Of a stretch of DNA of 64,000 bases, positions 57,374-64,000 are shown in pieces. The stretch is from Paragonimus westermani. Lineage: Eukaryota; Platyhelminthes; Trematoda; Plagiorchiida; Troglotrematidae. The stretch is taken from assembly GCA_008508345.1 (NCBI GenBank), contig QNGE01000123.1, positions 358,206 to 422,205 of the forward strand, in the 5' to 3' direction. The translations under genes and the position numbers were made by a program. The notes under the pieces were generated by a model that was not told where the DNA came from, ran no database searches, and saw only the letters and a program-made list of their open reading frames with translations. The first letter of the stretch is position 1; every line of letters begins with the position of its first letter.

Positions 57374-60300
57374 GTAACAGAATAAATTTAAGCTTAAACA
57401 TTATGAGTGCCTATACTGAGGAAGAAATTTTAGCAAACTGATCTCACTTGAAGCCCTATGTTACATGACGATGTTGCTACAAAAGTCTATGAGGATTGGT
57501 TTTCTAACCCTCTGTTTGACCGCACGCAACAAGGAAAAAAGTTACTAGCAGAGAGGATGGTGGATGACAGGTTTTACCATCTCCATTCCTTTTGTTCACT
57601 GACCGTTTGACAGTACAAATGATTGTAGATGTTAAGCGTCAGCCAAGATAATTTGACTACTTGTTTTGCTCATTCAGATGAGTGCAGGTTTCTACTGGTG
57701 GTGACCAGCCTCACTTATGGGACAGTACCTTTCTGAAGTTAGCTGATCGTGTGGAAAAGACAACAGTAGTGAGAATGATCGCCTCTAATGGGTCAATAAA
57801 GTCAGAAAATGAAGCGGGATAAATTGGTTTGATTATGCTCGGATAATTTTAACTTTCCCATAAAAACGGCAGCATCTGCAAAACAAAACGATGTCAAGTG
57901 GAAAATTGAATGGAACGTGAGACCGGTCATGATAGTCAATCAATTGACGTCATCATCACCACCATTGCCGTACCCTTCATGGTTGTCATTAACATCATGG
58001 CGATCAGGCTACCTTCCTCAACCATCGTTGTCATCCACACGAACCAGGTCGAAAGATATTTCATTGTTCTTAATTCCTGCCACCCACGAACGTGATGACA
58101 GACTAACAGTCCAACCGGACTTACTTCACAGTTGTCTGTCCTGAATCGTCTGTTAGCAGAAAAAGTGTTGCAGCTCATATAATCGGTGGGCATCTAAGGC
58201 CAGATATGCAAGAGTCTGGAAACACAACGACTAAAACCGACTAAAACCTTGAGAGGACAGCCTCTGCTTAATAATACGACACTATAGAACCAGCTCAATA
58301 AGACTTGTGTATTCGTCGTGATCTTAACATTAATTCAGGCCGTGTACAACAAGTAGTCAACTCCACGTAGTGTTCAAATACAAAAAAATCCTGGAGAAAT
58401 ACCATTACGAAACGCTTCATTATGATACTTTATTTCACTACTCAGCTTGGATTCCTCGTTATGCGGATCTCTTCTGTGTTATTTAAGCAATCCATATTTC
58501 AAAATGATGGACTTAGCAATAGGATACATGATTCGGACATATAGTAAAACAAAACGAACAAGCGTAATAAACATTATAGCATTTTTATCAATCAACCGAA
58601 AAACAGCTACAGTTAGCCCCACTAGTATGTGCTTGGGTGGTTTGTTTGATGTAAAGCTCAAAACCCTTGAGGTATTCGAACAAAAACAGGCCCGACTAAC
58701 ATACTCTTGTGTTACTGGTGTCTATCAGATATACTGTTAACTATAGCTAACAGCGATGGTAAGACAAATGCTCTGCCGGGAAACTGGCCTCTGATTTACA
58801 AGTCAGAGTGATTTATTCTTTCCCTTGTTACAACTAACGTATGTGCTGTGCATAACATCACAGACCACCTGATGCCAAATCTCGTAAGCAGCCTGATATC
58901 TAAGCTGAAGGATTCTAAGGCGAATAAGATCGGATGAGTGCACGCATACAAACGGCCACCTAATAGGGATATCTTTCTGTTTTGTCCACGATGCCACACT
59001 GAGCTGATATACGTGTGATACCATCACCACCAAATGAGGTTAGTGAGACCAGTCTTTGTCTTCCTAACAACCACCTTGAGGCGTGTGCATGAAATTTGGT
59101 GAATCGCAGTACTCGCGTGGACTACGGTGCATTTTAGAGCAATGTGACCAGGTTTAACGCGTCCAGCGGTTCCTCCTGGGATAAAGTTTAATTTCAGAAA
59201 GCCGACAGAACCTACGCATTGGATTACCTTGTGTGCAATTTTTTCCAACTTGGTGTTGTTTCCTCTCCGGACACTGACCTAAACTCTGCAGTGATCTTCT
59301 ATCCATTGGCAAATTAAGTTAGGATGAATCAAATCAGCTCTAGAACCAAAAGCAAACTTTGAATGGCCCTTGTAGCTCGAATGACCGTGTCTGCTGTTTA
59401 AATGAAATGTACTGTCATAAGGTTGTCAACAAACGAAAATTGTCTTATTTTTGTTATTAATTACATCCATATGGTTGGGATGACATAGTGTGGATGAAAC
59501 AGAGTTGGATTTATAGTTTTCCAGCGGATTTTTTGGGAATTGTTCATCGAAAGTGTGCGCTTACCAGCCCTACGTTCAAAAGTATATTCTGTTAGGACAG
59601 TGCATCACATAGAAAATGCACTAAAAGTCAATTTAACTGATGGGCAAGATATCCGTCAACTTTCGCTCTACATATACTTTTGATAGAATGAAGGAAACTT
59701 TCAATTGTCTGAACAGCTCATTGAGGAAGCTCCCCGACACACACGTGGACAAACGGTCAAGCAATACATGTTCAATCTGCTACACCATTCCTCATGTTTA
59801 AGCCACCATAAGTACCGTGCCTCTGACGTATTTATGAGTTAAAGTGTCATCTTTCCCTGAGGACCAGGCGGTTCATTTGGGTGCGCAGTGATTGGAACCT
59901 TCAACCTCGGAGTATGTATTTTCGAATGTCACTGGGATTATTTCATCAGCCTCTGTTTCGCTGTGATGACATAAAGCATAGTTAATCCACCAAATCCGCC
60001 CACAGATGAGGGGCAATGACAATGTGTTTCTCAAAGCCGCTAACCAGAGTCTCCTCAGTGATTTATCACTGGAACGCATTCATTGCCGCACGACCTCCTT
60101 CTTCTGGTCGCGGTTCAGTAAGGCCGGCTATTGAGAGGACAGTAAAAACACCATGAAATCATAATCGGCCTCCTTTTCTCCTAGCCGTCCATTCTAACCG
60201 TATATACGGTTACAAGCTCAGAAATTCTAGCCTTTGAACGTGTCACCTTGCATCAATCATTGACGGTTATGTTGCTGTGTGGGTGTAGCTGTTTTACATT

Positions 60301-61231
60301 GATTGCTGCTTCCGTGTGATGGGTTCACTGAGTTTTCAGATGTGTTAACCAAGTAGTGAACACTCTGAGGTAGATCTCTTTGTTAAACTACAAGGGATTT
60401 ACACTGTGTCGCAGATCATAATGTGCGAAAGTGACATACTTGATTTAAAACGAAAACCGAGTCCACGCACTTGCAGACGAATAAAAGCAGTGTGACAGTT
60501 AATGAAGGCTAACTTCTTCAAATTTCATGTCTTTATTTACCTTGCCGCGTGAATCTAGGGTGGTTATCCAATCATACAGTAAGAAGGTTACTGTACTTCG
60601 AAGTTAGGTTCATAAATAACAGTTCAAAAAAAGCTTCCGCTTCAAACAAAAACAATACACACTTTGCAATCAGTCTTCAGTTATATCCTACTGACATCTC
60701 ATGGTCAGATTAGCACACTTGATCAAACGTCTTATCTGCATATTGTAGTCCCAAGAGAAGTCTGTCAAATCCATGTAGGTCGACCTTTTGAGTGTGTTTG
60801 TTAGCATGTTGTTTGATTCACCATGCTTTGTCTGTAAAGATCAACTATGAGAAACTTTCATAACCTTTCTAAATAGTCCTGTTGGCAACTGAAAAAACAC
60901 GTTCTACTGCCTATGATCTTCCATTTTTTCACACTAAAGTAACTAGAAAGCCGTCCAGATTACTTTGAGTTCAATAAAACACGGGCTGAGAGAAGCTGCT
61001 GGTCACAGAAATAAATCATCTCCGTAAAACCAGTATGCCGCCCTGGCTCAGTTTGTTGTGTATTTTTCGTTTAAACACGTGCAGTTCCTATCATCATTGC
61101 AAATCTGATCCAGTTTCACATCCTTATATCTGGCATATCGTTGGGTTTGGTGAAAACTTGGAAACTGCACGTCAATAGCCGATTAGTCATCATTGTTCAC
61201 ATAGGAAACTTGTTAACATCGTACAATCTAC
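57374..61231. other. no firm gene; weak minus candidates
   Basis: A minus open stretch at 59873-60079 (LICGRIWWINYALCHHSETE) and one near 61040-61150 (FPSFHQTQRYARYKDVKLDQ) after tgacgtgcag might be exons of the 61-62 kb gene, but phases are not established. 57930-58060 has mirrored competing ORFs on both strands in simple tca/atc-rich sequence. Confidence 0.3.
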
Positions 61232-61422
61232 CAGCATCATAGGTACGTCGCATTTCTAGCATCAGTCCCAATTCAGCAACAATGCTAATGAATGACAAAA
61301 TCGATGAACAAATGCTTTTATATAATCGATACATCAAAGCAGTGCTAGACTTTCGTAATAAAGTTTCGTGTGAAACTTGATCTTTTTTAAAAAGTGATCC
61401 GTTTGTATTTTTAGTAAAGTTG
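61232..61422 (-). CDS. candidate exon of a minus-strand gene (61-62 kb)
   Basis: Fourth of four phase-compatible segments. The acceptor cttcagtcctgtttgatag and donor GATGCTG|gtagat enclose 63 codons: NFTKNTNGSLFKKDQVSHET, then SSTALMYRLYKSICSSILSF. The frame stays open to a stop at 61197 if unspliced. No secure family. Confidence 0.33.
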
Positions 61423-61671
61423 CTATCAAACAGGACTGAAGATGTGAGTCTCAAGTCTACTCACAAATGACGTTCAAAACTAACGCTTCGTTGCACATGT
61501 GCAATCGGCTATTATATAGCACGCTTAGTCAGTCTCATTTCTAAAATTTGAACAGGGCTGAAGCCCATAACAGTTACTTTATGGGCAGACGGCGTTATCG
61601 AACATACATGCATTTACTTTGATTGTGATTGGCTTGGAGTGATATGTGTTGATCTCACTGTGATTTGACAG

Positions 61672-61765
61672 GTGGTCGAGCATATAAAGCATGCAATGCT
61701 GGTATCGGGACATACACTGTGGACGGAAGCTCAGACAGTCTTTGTTCTACCTGTTCTCCAGGCGA
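61672..61765 (+). CDS. candidate exon, ephrin-receptor-like Cys-rich repeat
   Basis: The acceptor ctgtgatttgacag and donor GGCGA|gtaagg enclose an open segment reading GRAYKACNAGIGTYTVDGSS then LCSTCSPG. The spacing C-x-x-G ... Y-T-x-x-G-S ... C-x-x-C-x-P-G is that of the GCC2/GCC3 (ephrin-receptor-like) repeat of extracellular multidomain proteins. It lies antisense inside an intron of the minus-strand candidate gene; both may be real, or one may be chance. Confidence 0.3.
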
Positions 61766-61795
61766 GTAAGGAATTTATTAAACGATACTTTTAAC

Positions 61796-61931
61796 CGGTA
61801 ACTAATATACAAGGGTGCTTTGGTGACGCACGGATGGGAAAGCATCGAGGCTTGTGGAAGCTTATCTAGAGATGGATCGAACGGCTGGTACAAAACCTGA
61901 CCGGCATGTTTCACTTGGTTAATCAGATAGT
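61796..61931 (-). CDS. candidate exon of the minus-strand gene (61-62 kb)
   Basis: A pyrimidine-rich acceptor (ctctgttctggtttgctag) and donor TTACCG|gttaaa enclose 44 codons: YLINQVKHAGQVLYQPFDPS then SHPCVTKAPLYISY. The two leading bases AC complete a codon with the final G of 62079-62141. Confidence 0.38.
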
Positions 61932-62078
61932 CTAGCAAACCAGAACAGAGCTTATTTTCTTAGTGGCCGGTTCAAATCACTTTCCTTGAGTGTGAATTTA
62001 CACATTCGTTCAGTAACTGGTGGATGTACAGATGAGCATCAAGTAGAGTAGAATGACAACTTCGGGTTGGATTCATAC

Positions 62079-62141
62079 CAACTAAGCAGTCCTCCTTCAG
62101 CTCTTTCAAACTATTGGAATGATGCTGTCCAACGACTTTTT
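62079..62141 (-). CDS. candidate exon of the minus-strand gene (61-62 kb)
   Basis: A 63-bp segment between acceptor atatgaccttag and donor TTAGTTG|gtatga, reading KVVGQHHSNSLKELKEDCLV. It joins in phase to both neighbours. Confidence 0.36.
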
Positions 62142-62256
62142 CTAAGGTCATATTTTAAAGCGCATTTGGCATTTTGGAGCAGCACCCTTTGTTGTTTGCC
62201 AGATTTCTAGAGAAATCTGACAGAGTTTAAATTTTAACAGTAAGCGGAAATCTCAC

Positions 62257-62315
62257 CGGAAAGCAAAACAAACAAAAATAACTCGGAATGGGAAATTTTC
62301 TTCGCTGTCACAAGG
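62257..62315 (-). CDS. candidate exon of the minus-strand gene (61-62 kb)
   Basis: 59 bp between cacactag and a perfect donor CTTTCCG|gtgaga. Two frames are open. The one that joins in phase to 62079-62141 reads LVTAKKISHSELFLFVLLS, hydrophobic at its end. Confidence 0.3.
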
Positions 62316-64000
62316 CTAGTGTGTCTTGTTAAGCCATATGAACCAGGTTGCGTGGAAATTCCCTTTGAACTTCATTGACGTTGAGGAGTGAAGTGTCACC
62401 ATTTGGTGGAAACTCTATCTTTGAATCCCTGTAGCAAACGAAGACCACACAAAATGACGTAATTCCACATCGTCTGCATTCTCTTCTGTTAGCGTCAATA
62501 GGTTTACTTTGTCAAGAACGTCGACCATCACAACCAGTATTTTAACGGTAAGTTTGTCGAATCACGAACGTTAGTTCAAATTTTCTTACAAAACGCATCT
62601 CATACAGACATAAACAGGCCGTAGCAGAGATATATATTCCAATTTGCCAGTAAGATTGTTTCAGTGCAGAAACAATATCATAAAATGTCAAACACGTATT
62701 TTTCAGTTGTCTTGTTGCTATATATTCCCCTGTTCATACGATCAAAAATGTTTTCCTAATCACAAATGACTGATTTAAATAAAAAATGATGAGTCTCAGC
62801 AAGTGGATGAATGAGTGTTAGGAAATATGTTGTTTGAAGACAACTTTCCAGCCATTTTAACAAAATGCAGGAATTCTCATAAACTGTTCCAAACAATTAG
62901 TGATGAGTAGTAGGAGATTTTGGTGTCCATCGCCCACAACTGTTTGCAACTGTCGCATTTTTATGGGTAAAAAATTGGTCGGTGAGTTCAGAATCCTTTA
63001 ACGTGAATTTTGGCTATGAATGATGTCACCGTCGAAGATGACCTCATTGGGTCGCAAAACTGTGTTGAAGTGTGTATTCACTGAATGGAAGTCTGGCAAA
63101 TATTATTGCTTAGAAGCAGTTATCAGTTGCGTTATTTGCAAGCATAGATGTTTCAACCGTGCTCCGCTCTTCAATGTATGACGGTTGTAAGCGATTAGCT
63201 CAACTTTTGGTGGCGTCCTCCTCACAACAAACAGTCGGGGGCAGTCACATTTTGCAACTGGTTAACGTGTCCTATCGAGGGGTAATGGAATGAATTTCGT
63301 TGAACTAGCTTTTGTGCAAAAATATCAATACATAATGATGGGAAAGAGGGCCGCTGAAGAAGTATGTAGTCACATCAGCCTACCATAGCACCGATAATTT
63401 GAAACGCCATGTCAACGTTGACCCGCCGATTGATTTGAAGGAGCTCTTGGAACAGAGTGTGAGCACTAGATCAGTTAACAACGTGGTAATTTATCAGAAT
63501 TTGCTGACAACCTGGGAGTAAATACAATGCCATGTTATCATCACTGACTAGTAGTCGTGGTTGCTCTCAAGTAGAAAAAATTGAACAGTAGGCTTCTGTT
63601 AGACTCATCTGAGAATCGGAGATTTCCGAAATATTGCAAAAATCCGTAATTTTTGCAACACATCACAATAGGAGTCGTGTGAGGGAAAGCAAATGGAACT
63701 GTAAGCAGCGTTATCAAAATATGATGAGCAATGTTCATCATGGTATGTTTCGCATGCGATCAGGAGTGATTCAGGCTTCTAGAAAATTCGTTGAACCATT
63801 TCGATCGATCAATAACGAACAGAGGAATTCTTATCACTTGTCGAAAATCACGTTTTGCGAACTTACTACATGTTCCAACGTCACTCACATATGATCGCAG
63901 CCTTCGCATTCACGTAGATTTTCCAGCAAGCCTCTTTCGAAAAGAAGCGCTAAACTCAAGTTTCGCTCTGATTAGAGCTTGTCAGTAGTGCATATCCTTG
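62316..64000. other. no supported gene
   Basis: No domain, paired splice segment or repeat recognised. Upstream exons of the 61-62 kb candidate gene are expected here if it is real. Confidence 0.35.

Noticed and set aside
61232..62315. Identification of the 61-62 kb chain as NPRL3 (GATOR1 subunit)
   Set aside because: One frame of 62257-62315 (PFRVIFVCFAF) looked NPRL3-like, but that frame does not join in phase to the next segment; the frame that does lacks the resemblance.
1..64000. CRISPR array, rRNA, intact tRNA or bacterial operon
   Set aside because: No regularly spaced repeats, no rRNA-like sequence, no foldable intact tRNA and no dense co-directional ORFs were seen.

Overview
The window reads as a draft-assembly piece of a metazoan nuclear genome, most likely a flatworm and probably a trematode. 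The reasons are a Penelope-like element with a GIY-YIG domain, decayed Ty3/gypsy elements, an RT relic and a LINE relic, tRNA-related SINE-like pieces, and candidate exons that are tiny and lie either in short or in kilobase-long introns. There is no bacterial gene organisation: no dense ORFs, no operons, no rRNA. A single N at 51666, bracketed by an exact 66-bp duplication, marks a contig join.

The solid content is mobile. (1) A Penelope-like element lies on the minus strand at about 21893-24717/24763, with an uninterrupted 855-codon RT plus GIY-YIG ORF, terminal repeats and a hammerhead-ribozyme-like motif. (2) Two ~98-bp fold-back derivatives of its terminal repeat sit at 12481-12579 and 37152-37249, each with a 13-bp target-site duplication. 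(3) An internally deleted Ty3/gypsy element spans 38081-40267, with a 391-bp 3' LTR, a 21-bp stub of the 5' LTR and a 5-bp target duplication. (4) A more decayed gypsy pol lies at about 48850-52016. (5) A decayed reverse transcriptase lies on the minus strand at 10.2-10.7 kb. (6) A LINE RT C-terminal relic lies at 28.2-28.6 kb. (7) A ~235-bp-arm inverted repeat spans 27240-27803.

Host coding sequence can only be proposed. I looked for open segments bounded by good acceptor and donor signals and asked whether neighbouring segments join in phase. Chains that pass: minus strand 9042-9972 (four segments, introns of 63, 98 and 122 bp); minus strand 36309-41764 (four segments, the deleted gypsy element lying in one intron and a Penelope fragment in another); minus strand 61232-62315 (four segments). 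Plus-strand candidates lie at 3.0-8.2, 17.6-18.3, 33.5, 54.1-55.4, 57.2 and 61.7 kb. One of these (18113-18330) resembles a PLAT domain and one (61672-61765) a cysteine-rich ephrin-receptor-like repeat. In a 64-kb AT-rich window many ORFs above 60 codons are expected by chance, so these entries carry low confidence.

The most interesting biology is around the Penelope element. The homology between its two terminal repeats stops exactly at the predicted ribozyme cleavage position, and the two miniature derivatives were both built by inversion at the same spot with 4-5 nt of microhomology.
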